A stretch of DNA of 18,954 nt from JBDNIO01 sp041688215 (lineage in GTDB: Bacteria; Pseudomonadota; Gammaproteobacteria; Nevskiales; Salinisphaeraceae), in assembly GCA_041688215.1 (NCBI GenBank), contig JBDNIO010000142.1, forward strand, positions 1 to 18,954, in the 5' to 3' direction. The notes below the pieces were generated by a model. The model searched no databases and was not told the origin of the DNA. It worked only from the letters and a program-made list of their open reading frames with translations. Of this stretch, positions 1 to 6,718 are shown in pieces. The translations under genes and the position numbers were made by a program. The first letter of the stretch is position 1. Every line of letters starts with the position of its first letter.

Positions 1-611
1 GCTGCCGCACTTCCTGAATGCACTGCGTGCTGGTCTCATCCATGCAGACCACCGGATAATCAGGCTCAGAGGGGCGTTGGTAGACGGTGAGCACCTGTTC
101 CATGGCACACACAAACGCCGCATCGGCGCTTGGCGGGATGCACCACATGGTTTTACGCCAAGGTTTGAGAATGTTTTTTTAAAACCGGGCGCACCGATTC
201 ATATGAAATCGATTCGACCACGCCCAGTTCAACCAGCCGGTCCGAGGCTAAGCGTAGTGTCCAGCGCGCTTGACCGTCAGGCGGCGAGCTACACATCATC
301 GCAACCAACTGCGCTTCGCCTTCGCTGTCCAATACGCGCCGGCGCTCTCGGCTTCGCGGCGCCCGCTCCAGCGCCGCCTCCAGCCCCTGCTCAACCAAAC
401 GCTGGCGTAGCCGCGACACTGTGCGGTGATATACATGCGCATGCCCAGCCGCAGCTAGGTCATCAAGACCTGGGCCGTGAGCGCCTTCATCTACCGCCAA
501 CAGGATTTGTGCATGGGTGCGCCGGTAAACGGCCGCTTTACCGTGGCGGACCATTTCCAGCAAATTCGTCCGCTCTTCTTCCGTGAGCCGCACGATGTAC
601 TTCTTTTTCAT
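1..611 (-). CDS. IS630-family transposase, partial and frame-disrupted
   Basis: DNA-cutting and joining enzyme of an IS630 (Tc1/mariner-like) insertion sequence. The first frame (611 down to 153) starts MKKKYIVRLTEEER and carries the N-terminal helix-turn-helix region, with conserved-looking text such as VYHRTVSRLRQRLVEQGLEAAL. It ends shortly after a run of seven A residues on the coding strand (174-180). The next frame continues without a stop to the window edge and reads ILKPWRKTMWCIPPSADAAF, then PVVCMDETSTQ, which holds the first catalytic Asp of the DDE motif. The shift is +1 (or -2), so loss of one A restores a single protein. It may be programmed slippage or damage. The rest of the gene and the left end of the element lie outside the window. 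An AGGA ribosome site precedes the ATG. The 10-bp palindrome GTATTAATAC flanked by TCATG/CATGA (621-642) lies just upstream and could be promoter or end DNA. Confidence 0.85.
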
Positions 612-683
612 TGCATTTCCTCATGGTATTAATACAACATGAGAAAATACTTTAACATTAGGCAATATCTGATTGAAAGAGTA

Positions 684-862
684 CTAGTGTAGTGCGCCGC
701 ACTGTCTGGAATTTATAACGGCGCACTTTTCCGTCATACTGCGTTGCCCCTAATTATTTGAGGGCTCGCAATAGTTACGACTATTACTCGTCGTTGCGCC
801 TTGTCTGACGAAAAATCGCACTCGTTCTAATGTTCCATCAAATACGGCGCAGTACACCAGCT
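684..862. repeat. Long imperfect palindrome, MITE-like
   Basis: The two halves of this ~178-bp stretch are imperfect reverse complements. The left end reads tagtgtagtgcgccg (685-699) and the complement of the right end reads tggtgtactgcgccg. Further in, ttttccgtcatac (728-740) pairs with the complement of gtctgacgaaaaa. Such a structure could fold into a long hairpin and resembles miniature inverted-repeat elements or REP-like palindromes. No target duplication could be fixed by eye. No family is assigned. Confidence 0.5.
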
Positions 863-883
863 ACGCAAGTTTTTGAAGTAAAT

Positions 884-985
884 GGCTATGTCACCAAAGA
901 ATAGTGATTTTCTATAAGTTATTGATCTGTGAAGTCATTCCCGCGAAAGCGGGAATGACGATCCATATAGTTCGGTGACATAGCC
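884..985. mobile_element. 102-bp MITE-like element with TIRs and 8-bp target duplication
   Basis: The element is bounded by perfect 12-bp terminal inverted repeats, ggctatgtcacc at 884-895 and ggtgacatagcc at 974-985. An identical 8-bp direct repeat, aagtaaat, lies immediately outside both ends (876-883 and 986-993), as expected for a target-site duplication. Inside is a perfect 11-bp hairpin, gtcattcccgc / gcgggaatgac (934-944 and 949-959), closed by a GAAA tetraloop. That hairpin core resembles the attccc...gggaat repeats common in proteobacteria. There is no coding capacity, so movement would need a transposase in trans. Ends starting GG with an 8-bp AT-rich duplication would fit ISL3-like enzymes, but that link is a guess. 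The neighbouring IS630 transposase normally duplicates TA, so it is an unlikely source. Confidence 0.8.
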
Positions 986-1075
986 AAGTAAATAGAAACA
1001 CGAGAATACCTTGCGTAGCACTTAATCGCACTATTGACAAGAATCAACTACGCATCACCACTCCATATGTATTGC

Positions 1076-1861
1076 TTACCCTGCAAACTTACAGAGCGCC
1101 TGACTCATTTTCTTGCGCCAGTCATGCGCAGTTAAATCCAGTTGCGTGGGAGTAATCGAAACATAACCATCGCGTATTGCCTCCAGGTCCGTGTCCGGCT
1201 GGATATTGCCATCTTGATAGGTAAGCATAATCCAGTAATAAGGCACGTCACGCCCGTCGATGCGGCGCTCCGGCGTAAACGAACCCGGGGGCCGCTGCCC
1301 CTGGCGGGTAATGCGCAGGCCGTTTACCTGCTTAGCCGGCAAGGCCGGGAAATTAACGTTGACAAAACACTGGCGCTGCCAGTCCTGCGCCAGCAGAAAT
1401 TCCAGTACCTGCGGGGTATAAACCTCACTCGCTTGCCAGTTGATCTGTTTGCCAAACACAAACACCTGACTCAGGGCGATTGCCGGAATCCCCAGGGCCA
1501 TGCCCTCCATCGCTGCCGCAGCGGTGCCTGAATAGGTGATGTCCTCGGCCAGGTTGGGGCCACGATTAATGCCTGAAAGAATCAGATCGGGGGGCGCGTC
1601 GCGCATGATTTCGTGCACGGCAAGCAAGACACAATCGGTCGGCGTGCCTTTCACGGCGTAGCGTTTGTCGGCAATTTTGCGCAGGCGTACCGGCATTATG
1701 ATGGACAACGAATGCGAGGACCCCGACTTTTCCTCATCCGGCGCAACCACCCAGACATCGTCGGTAGAGCGGCGCACCAGCTTTTCCAGCAACGCCATGC
1801 CGGGCGCATCGACGCCATCATCGTTTACCAGCAATATTCGTGAATTTTCCAGAGCTTTCAT
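1076..1861 (-). CDS. surE: 5'/3'-nucleotidase SurE
   Basis: Metal-dependent phosphatase that removes phosphate from nucleoside 5'- and 3'-monophosphates in the cytoplasm, linked to stationary-phase survival. The 261-aa protein has the full family pattern. ILLVNDDGVDAPGM near the N-terminus carries metal-binding Asp14 and Asp15. EKSGSSHS follows with Ser46, then GTPTDCV, and SGINRGPNLAEDITYSGTAA with Asn99. The reading frame stays open upstream to 2179, but that extension crosses the intergenic region and the next gene, so I chose the ATG at 1861, six residues before the conserved block. In E. coli surE sits with pcm, nlpD and rpoS. Here it stands alone, divergent from the dikinase-like cluster, with mobile DNA downstream. 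No strong ribosome site is visible. Confidence 0.95.
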   Translation of the reverse strand: MKALENSRILLVNDDGVDAPGMALLEKLVRRSTDDVWVVAPDEEKSGSSHSLSIIMPVRLRKIADKRYAVKGTPTDCVLLAVHEIMRDAPPDLILSGINRGPNLAEDITYSGTAAAAMEGMALGIPAIALSQVFVFGKQINWQASEVYTPQVLEFLLAQDWQRQCFVNVNFPALPAKQVNGLRITRQGQRPPGSFTPERRIDGRDVPYYWIMLTYQDGNIQPDTDLEAIRDGYVSITPTQLDLTAHDWRKKMSQALCKFAG

Positions 1862-1970
1862 AGGTTTGTGCGCATGAATTTGAAATGCCGGGTGGCTGCA
1901 TTTTATTGCATATCGCCGGGAGTTATTGTAAAACAAATGATGATTAAACGCGCAGCGCCAGATTGATTGA

Positions 1971-2016
1971 CAATGCAGCTGTGGCATTGCAACGTCATTG
2001 CATCGAAATATATACA
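1971..2016 (+). promoter_or_regulatory. Possible operator/promoter of the cluster at 2029
   Basis: The surE/cluster divergent region contains a 6-bp inverted repeat, CAATGC at 1971-1976 and GCATTG at 1984-1989. It also has two direct copies of CATTGCA at 1985-1991 and 1996-2002, and another ATTGCA near 1911. TTGCAA (1987-1992) and TATATA (2009-2014) are 16 bp apart and could be a sigma-70 promoter. That promoter would put the transcript start almost on the ribosome site of the gene at 2029, which argues against it. The repeats look more like regulator binding sites. This is a weak call. Confidence 0.25.
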
Positions 2017-2028
2017 GCGGAGAAGACC

Positions 2029-2781
2029 ATGGCCAAGCTGATGACCGATACCGACAAGTACGGTGACCAATCCCCTTCCCCAGTCGTTGCGGCATTTCAC
2101 AGCGCCACACGCGATTTAGCGCGAAAACGTCATGCTGCCACCGGCGGTGCGTGGAAAGACTTCGTATTCGGTCAGGCACACGCCACGATTACCGCCGAAG
2201 ATTTAGGCGCTATTGAACAGCAACTGCTCGACGCCGGCCATCGTTTTGACTGGTCCGCGGCGATTTCCCCGGCCGAGCGTCCCGATGCCTACAAACCCGC
2301 CGCGGGCACGGATGATTCCGACCTGGCCGAATTCTCATTCGAGCATCCCGAAGCAGAGACCAGCGAAGCAGACGCCAACGGCCGCGCACAACGCGGCGTG
2401 GGCGATAATGTCGTCAAATATCCGGAAAATATAGTCGGCATAGCGCGTTATATACGCTCCAGCGAACGCGTTCTGAAGTGGCTGACCGATGGCGTGCCTG
2501 AAAATACCATCGCGGTTATTGACGACTCCGGCGGCACACTCACCGCCCCCATACTCGAGCAATTCAAGGGCGTGATCTGCGCGGGTGGCACTGTGCGTTC
2601 GCACTTGGGCATCCTCACGCGCGAATACGGCATACCGTGCCTGATGAACGCCAAGGTGGCCGGCATCAAGGAAGGCGACCGGGTCGAGTTCGAGTCCAGC
2701 GCCCGCGCCAAGACCGCGGAGGACTACCAGACTCGAAAAGCCGCCATTGCCAGGGTCTGGAAATTGGAGGCAGGGCAATGA
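2029..2781 (+). CDS. Stand-alone PEP-utiliser phosphohistidine (swivel) domain protein
   Basis: This 250-aa protein contains the mobile phosphohistidine domain found in PEP synthase and pyruvate phosphate dikinase, with no ATP domain and no PEP/pyruvate barrel. The signature GGTVRSHLGILTREYGIPCL places the phosphorylatable His at residue 192. The first ~120 residues are unlike the family and are acidic around 95-116. The ATG at 2029 was chosen over an upstream ATG at 1963 because GGAG sits 6 nt before it. The next gene starts inside its stop codon (ATGA overlap), so the two are probably translated together and may form one complex. In phenylphosphate synthase, dikinase parts are likewise split into separate subunits, so a subunit role is plausible. 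Its phosphoryl donor could be the dikinase-like protein at 6719. That is inference. Confidence 0.8.
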   Translation: MAKLMTDTDKYGDQSPSPVVAAFHSATRDLARKRHAATGGAWKDFVFGQAHATITAEDLGAIEQQLLDAGHRFDWSAAISPAERPDAYKPAAGTDDSDLAEFSFEHPEAETSEADANGRAQRGVGDNVVKYPENIVGIARYIRSSERVLKWLTDGVPENTIAVIDDSGGTLTAPILEQFKGVICAGGTVRSHLGILTREYGIPCLMNAKVAGIKEGDRVEFESSARAKTAEDYQTRKAAIARVWKLEAGQ

Positions 2782-4322
2782 AACTCGATTACGCGCAACT
2801 GCTGGAAACCAACAACCTGCTGCAGAAAAATGGCGACGAAACCTACTGGCTGTGCGTCACGCGCACGGTGCAGGAGTCCAAGCTGTTTCCGGTGCCGTCT
2901 TACATGCTGCTGTCCTACCTGATGGCGTTCTACCGCTACCCGGGCCTGCTCAGGAAAATCGAAAGCCACATGACGGCGGAACAACTCGGCGACCGCATGC
3001 GCAACATGGGCGTCAAATCGCAAGCCCTGTCCATGTGGGGCCTACCGTGCTTCTACCTTCTGGGCCGGGAGTGGTTAATCGGTATGGGCATGATCGCACC
3101 TACCGACGCAGCCGAGGACGTGGCCTATATTCTGGACTTCTGGAAGCGTTTTGAATTGTCCTACCGCCGCAACCATGGCCATATGACCGCGGTAGAAGCC
3201 GGCCACCGGTCGCAAATTCACGCCGAACGCCAGTTACAGATTTTTCACGCCGATATGTACGATTGCGCCGCTGGCGACGCCTTGCACGAAGCCGCGCAAA
3301 CCTTCGTGGCCTCGGCCTCGCAATACGCGTTTCTCATCGCCTGCGAATCGCGCATCAGCCTGCATAATCACGGCCCGTACAAGCTCGGTGAAGACAGGGA
3401 AATGCTGGTGCGTGACTTCATGGACCTGGCCGAATACGACTTTCCCTGGCTCGACGGCGTAGGCAAAGACATCCCCTACAACAATCTCACCGTAACCATA
3501 GCCACCGAGGGTTGCCATTTCAATATTCTGGATGACTGGGGCAGTTTCGAGGCTGAACCCGAATTCAAGGGCGCCAACGTATGCGGCATCGGGCTATATA
3601 CCTCGGATCCGCTATCCGACGGCTACGAGCCGGTCGGCATGGAAAGCAAGGAGGCGCTAACCCAAACACTGCAGGATTTGAACGCAAAGGTTAAGGACGC
3701 CACCGCTAAACTCTGGAAACGCGTGGCCGGCTGGTCGCGCGACCAGATGCTGGACGCCGGCGCGATCACCTATTATTCCATAATCAAGGACCTGGCCCAC
3801 ATCGCCGGTTGCTACGATCCCGACGACTGGATGAAGGTAGATCTGCGCGCCGAACGTTTCCGCCCACTGCTTAATGACGAATACGGCCGCGATTGCCTGG
3901 GTGAACTCTGCGTCGGCGCGGCCCCGCAGCACCAGTTCAGCGAATACCTGATGATGCAGCACTCAAACCTGCCGCAACGGATTTACACCCCGATTCCCTA
4001 TACCATCCTGAAAGACAACGACTACGCACCCAGCGTCGGCGAGGTTGAAGCCGGCATCACCTATTTGCCGGAAAAACAGGACCGCTACCAGACCACGCGC
4101 GGCAAACTCGGCATTAAGGAATACAACGAAAAAGTACAGCAAAACACACCAGAATTATTCAGCGATGACTACCAGTATCTATGCGAGACGTGGCTTAAGT
4201 ACCACTACGACACTGAGCTAGCCGAAGCGATGTACAAAACCCATCAGCAAAATTCGCGGCGGCTTAAAGGCAAAGGCGCGGGTTTAAAACGCGACGATAT
4301 CGATGCGCTACGCAAGGGTTAG
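2778..4322 (+). CDS. Unrecognised 514-aa protein of the dikinase-like cluster
   Basis: I do not recognise this family. The start at 2778 overlaps the preceding stop by 4 nt and has GGAGG 7 nt upstream. The protein looks soluble, with no signal peptide, and is rich in His, Tyr and Trp. Clusters that might bind metal or phosphate include RRNHGHMTAVEAGHRSQIHA (around residues 134-153), RISLHNHGPYKLGEDRE (around 195-210) and TIATEGCHFNILDDWG (around 240-255). The C-terminus is basic (RRLKGKGAGLKR). Its tight coupling to the swivel-domain protein suggests it provides the acceptor site where the phosphohistidine delivers its phosphate, replacing the missing PEP/pyruvate barrel. This is inference from position only. 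A purely structural role is also possible. Confidence 0.75.
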   Translation: MKLDYAQLLETNNLLQKNGDETYWLCVTRTVQESKLFPVPSYMLLSYLMAFYRYPGLLRKIESHMTAEQLGDRMRNMGVKSQALSMWGLPCFYLLGREWLIGMGMIAPTDAAEDVAYILDFWKRFELSYRRNHGHMTAVEAGHRSQIHAERQLQIFHADMYDCAAGDALHEAAQTFVASASQYAFLIACESRISLHNHGPYKLGEDREMLVRDFMDLAEYDFPWLDGVGKDIPYNNLTVTIATEGCHFNILDDWGSFEAEPEFKGANVCGIGLYTSDPLSDGYEPVGMESKEALTQTLQDLNAKVKDATAKLWKRVAGWSRDQMLDAGAITYYSIIKDLAHIAGCYDPDDWMKVDLRAERFRPLLNDEYGRDCLGELCVGAAPQHQFSEYLMMQHSNLPQRIYTPIPYTILKDNDYAPSVGEVEAGITYLPEKQDRYQTTRGKLGIKEYNEKVQQNTPELFSDDYQYLCETWLKYHYDTELAEAMYKTHQQNSRRLKGKGAGLKRDDIDALRKG

Positions 4323-4330
4323 GAAATGGA

Positions 4331-4478
4331 ACCACAGAGGAACAGAGGAACCCGGGGAAAAATAAGAGACAAACTTTGTGTTCTTCGTGGTTTTAATTTT
4401 TTGGTCTGTATTTTAGCTACCACAAAGAACACGAAGTTAAAAAAGAAAAATCCCTGTTTCCCACTGTTTCTCTGTGGT
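4331..4478. repeat. Dispersed nested palindromic repeat
   Basis: Outer arms ACCACAGAGGAACAGAGG (4331-4348) and CCACTGTTTCTCTGTGGT (4461-4478) are near-perfect reverse complements. Inner arms CTTTGTGTTCTTCGTGGT (4374-4391) and ACCACAAAGAACACGAAG (4419-4436) pair with two mismatches. Sequences of the accacagag / ctctgtggt and accacaaagaacac type are widespread non-coding repeats in many bacterial genomes. The element fills almost the whole gap between the 514-aa gene and the ligase gene. A short open frame through it (4326-4511) is not credible. Confidence 0.75.
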
Positions 4479-4503
4479 TATATCCTTTTAGGCCGCAGCA
4501 CTC

Positions 4504-6024
4504 ATGCTTAGCGTAACCGCAATGCAACTCGGTTCGTTGATCCGACGCGCCGCGCGCCAGTTCGGCGATGCGCCCTGCCTGACCGAAGACGAGCGCAGCA
4601 TCAGTTACGTTGAATTCGACGCCGCTACCGACCGCCTGGGCAACGCCTTGCTCGCACTCGGCCTGCAAGCAGGTGACCGCGTCGGCGTATTGCTACCCAA
4701 CAGCATTGACTGCCTGATCGCCTACTACGCACTCGCCAAATCCGGGCTGGTGCGTGTATCGCTCAACACCCGCGAGACGCTGGCTGATCATCAATACAAG
4801 CTAAACAATTCCGGGTGCCGTGGCGTTATTCATAATGCTGTGGAAGAACCAGGATGCGAATTCAACATCGGCTCCGCCCAACTCGAACAAATGATAGCGC
4901 AAGGCGATGCCGCCCCCTGCGCTGTAGATCGCGCACTGTCCGACCCCCTGCGACTGGGATTTACCGGCGGCACCACCGGCCAGCCCAAGGCGGTGACGCT
5001 CACCAACCAGAGCGAACTGTGGGAAATAGCCGCGTTCCTGATGGATTTGATGCCAGATATCCGCCCGGGCGACAGCTTCCTGCACGCCGCCCCCATTGCG
5101 CATGCCTCCGGCGCGTTTTTTCTGCCCTGCCTGATCCGTGGCGCGCACTCGGTCATCATGCCGAAATTCGACCCCGGCGAGTTTTTGCATCTGGCCGAAC
5201 AAACCCGAGCCAGCCTGACTTTTCTGGTGCCGACGATGCTGGCCATGATTATGCAGGCCCCGCAGATCGACAATGCGAACCTGAATTTTCGCCGCATCGC
5301 CTACGGCGCTTCGCCGATTTCTCCGCGTCTGCTCGAACGCGCCGAAGCCCGGTTCGGGCGGATATTCGCGCAAACCTACGGTCAGGCCGAAAGCCCCATG
5401 GCGATTACCTGCCTGCGCCCTGAGGATCACGACCGGTCCGGCTCCTGCGGACGCCCTTACCCGTTTGTCGATGTGGCCGTATTCAATAACAACGACCAGC
5501 CGCTGGGGCCTAATGAGATTGGCGAAATCGTCTGCCGCGGCCCGCAAACCATGGCATATTACTGGGATAACCCGGAGGCCACGGAAAAGGCCTTTCGTGG
5601 CGGCTGGCTGCATACCGGCGATATCGGCCGCATGGATGAAGACGGTTTTTTCTCCATCCTGGACCGCAAGAACGACATGCTCATTTCCGGCGGCTTCAAT
5701 GTGTATCCGCGCGAAGTCGAAGACGTGCTAATGGCCTGCGACGGCGTCGTAGAGGCGGCTGTAATTGGTCTTCCGGACGAAAAATGGGGCGATCGCATAC
5801 ACGCCGTGGTTGTCGGACAACCCGACCTGGACACGGACGCAATCATGGCCTACGCGCGGGCACAGCTTGCAAAATACAAACAACCCAAGGGTATTGAGGT
5901 CTGGCCGGAGTTGCCCAAAAGCGGCGCTAATAAAATCCTGCGGCGCGCGGTGCGTGAGCGATTACTTGTCGAGAAAAGTCATGAAACACAGAGACGCGCA
6001 GAGGCGCATAAAGAAGAAAAATGA
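4504..6024 (+). CDS. Acyl-CoA synthetase (AMP-forming), ANL superfamily
   Basis: Activates a carboxylic acid to an acyl-adenylate and then to a CoA thioester. The 506-aa protein carries the ANL motifs in order: the phosphate-binding loop FTGGTTGQPKAV (around 155-166), YGQAES (around 297), HTGDIG (around 374), the hinge DRKNDMLISGGFNVYPREVE (around 388-407) and the catalytic Lys in LPKSGANKILRR (around 470-480). The substrate cannot be read from sequence; relatives act on fatty, aromatic or branched acids. No clear ribosome site lies before the ATG at 4504, and Met7 is an alternative start. The last ~14 residues (HETQRRAEAHKEEK) are translated from the dispersed repeat at 5984-6077, so the native C-terminus was probably replaced. 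Same strand as the dikinase-like genes; probably supplies or consumes their CoA-linked intermediate. Confidence 0.9.
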   Translation: MLSVTAMQLGSLIRRAARQFGDAPCLTEDERSISYVEFDAATDRLGNALLALGLQAGDRVGVLLPNSIDCLIAYYALAKSGLVRVSLNTRETLADHQYKLNNSGCRGVIHNAVEEPGCEFNIGSAQLEQMIAQGDAAPCAVDRALSDPLRLGFTGGTTGQPKAVTLTNQSELWEIAAFLMDLMPDIRPGDSFLHAAPIAHASGAFFLPCLIRGAHSVIMPKFDPGEFLHLAEQTRASLTFLVPTMLAMIMQAPQIDNANLNFRRIAYGASPISPRLLERAEARFGRIFAQTYGQAESPMAITCLRPEDHDRSGSCGRPYPFVDVAVFNNNDQPLGPNEIGEIVCRGPQTMAYYWDNPEATEKAFRGGWLHTGDIGRMDEDGFFSILDRKNDMLISGGFNVYPREVEDVLMACDGVVEAAVIGLPDEKWGDRIHAVVVGQPDLDTDAIMAYARAQLAKYKQPKGIEVWPELPKSGANKILRRAVRERLLVEKSHETQRRAEAHKEEK

Positions 6025-6077
6025 GACTTTTTGATTCCTGTTCTTACCTCCCTGCGCCTCTGCGCGCCTCTGTGGTT
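5984..6077. repeat. Dispersed palindromic repeat overlapping the ligase 3' end
   Basis: The left arm (5984-6008, starting AAACACAGAGACGCG) and right arm (6053-6077, ending CGCGCCTCTGTGGTT) are reverse complements over 25 bp with two mismatches. It is related in wording to the repeat at 4331-4478. The left arm and part of the loop encode the end of the ligase, and the right arm ends 10 nt before the next probable start codon. Confidence 0.8.
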
Positions 6078-6087
6078 AATATGTTTA

Positions 6088-6702
6088 ATGGCCAAATTTA
6101 TGGATAAAAAGAATCTGGTACTCCACGGCCTCGCGATCAAAAAGCACGGCACACCCGCGCAGGTGGCGGCGTTGACCGATCTGGATGAGGCCGAGGTGCA
6201 GGCCCTATTGAAACAAGCCAGCGAAAACGGCCGCGCCGCTGAGAGTAACGGCAAATACATGCTCACCCCCACCGCGCAAATGGCGCTCAAGGGGGAATAT
6301 TCGAAAGTGTACGGTGGCTTGCGTGCTGATGAAAAGTTTACACATGCTTACGAATCGTTCGAGCGTATAAACCTTGAACTCAAGGATTTAATCACCCGCT
6401 GGCAAACCCTGGATGTCGGCGGCGAACAAATCTCCAATGACCATTCCAATCCTGAACACGACGCAAAAATTATCGACGCCCTGGGTGAATTGCATGAACG
6501 CGCGGAACCCATACTCGACGCGCTCGCCGCTAAGCTGCCTCGCCTGTCGCTATACAAAGCCCATCTGCTCGCCGCCCTGGAAAAGGCCGAGGACGGAGAC
6601 AGGCAGTGGGTAAGCGACGCCAAGTGTGCCAGCTACCACACGGTCTGGTTCGAGTTGCACGAAGACCTGCTGCGCATTACCGGTCAACAACGACAGGAAT
6701 AG
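6088..6702 (+). CDS. Unrecognised ~200-aa protein, possible N-terminal winged helix
   Basis: I do not recognise the family with confidence. From the ATG at 6088 it is 204 aa. The frame is open from 6031, but the first 19 residues of that version are translated repeat DNA. ATG 6100 is the other candidate, and neither has a clear ribosome site. The first ~65 residues (LVLHGLAIKKHGTPAQVAAL, TDLDEAEVQALLKQA, then GKYMLTPTAQMAL) read like a small winged-helix unit. Residues ~70-200 look all-helical, with a His/Trp-containing end (ASYHTVWFELHEDLLRITGQ). It ends 16 nt before the dikinase-like gene, so the two are probably co-transcribed. It may be an accessory or phosphate-acceptor subunit of that protein. 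A DNA-binding role is possible but less likely, given the long C-terminal part. Confidence 0.7.
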   Translation: MAKFMDKKNLVLHGLAIKKHGTPAQVAALTDLDEAEVQALLKQASENGRAAESNGKYMLTPTAQMALKGEYSKVYGGLRADEKFTHAYESFERINLELKDLITRWQTLDVGGEQISNDHSNPEHDAKIIDALGELHERAEPILDALAAKLPRLSLYKAHLLAALEKAEDGDRQWVSDAKCASYHTVWFELHEDLLRITGQQRQE

Positions 6703-6718
6703 CCAACCAGGACCCGCG

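Larger units (their letters stand above)
612..1075. other. Gene-free zone between transposase and surE
   Basis: I see no credible coding region in these 464 bases. The stretch is filled by palindromic DNA: the short palindrome at 621-642, a long imperfect palindrome at 684-862, and a MITE-like insertion at 884-985. A further 10-bp inverted repeat (gctacgcaag at 860-869, cttgcgtagc at 1010-1019) encloses the MITE. The remaining 50 bases before the surE stop show nothing recognisable. Confidence 0.7.

Noticed and set aside
77..586. Plus-strand open frame opposite the transposase
   Set aside because: Ala/Pro-rich composition typical of an antisense shadow; the minus strand carries clear transposase motifs.
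934..959. Hairpin in the MITE as a terminator for surE
   Set aside because: It is symmetrical, has no following T-run in the surE direction, and sits inside an inserted element 117 bases past the stop.
1862..2179. Upstream extension of surE to an ATG at 2179
   Set aside because: The added residues cross the divergent intergenic region and the gene at 2029, and are unlike SurE; the family begins near the ATG at 1861.
4326..4511. Short plus-strand frame between the 514-aa gene and the ligase
   Set aside because: It lies entirely in the dispersed repeat, with no ribosome site or recognisable protein.
6031..6087. Earlier start for the ~200-aa protein
   Set aside because: The extra residues are the translated right arm of the repeat at 5984-6077.
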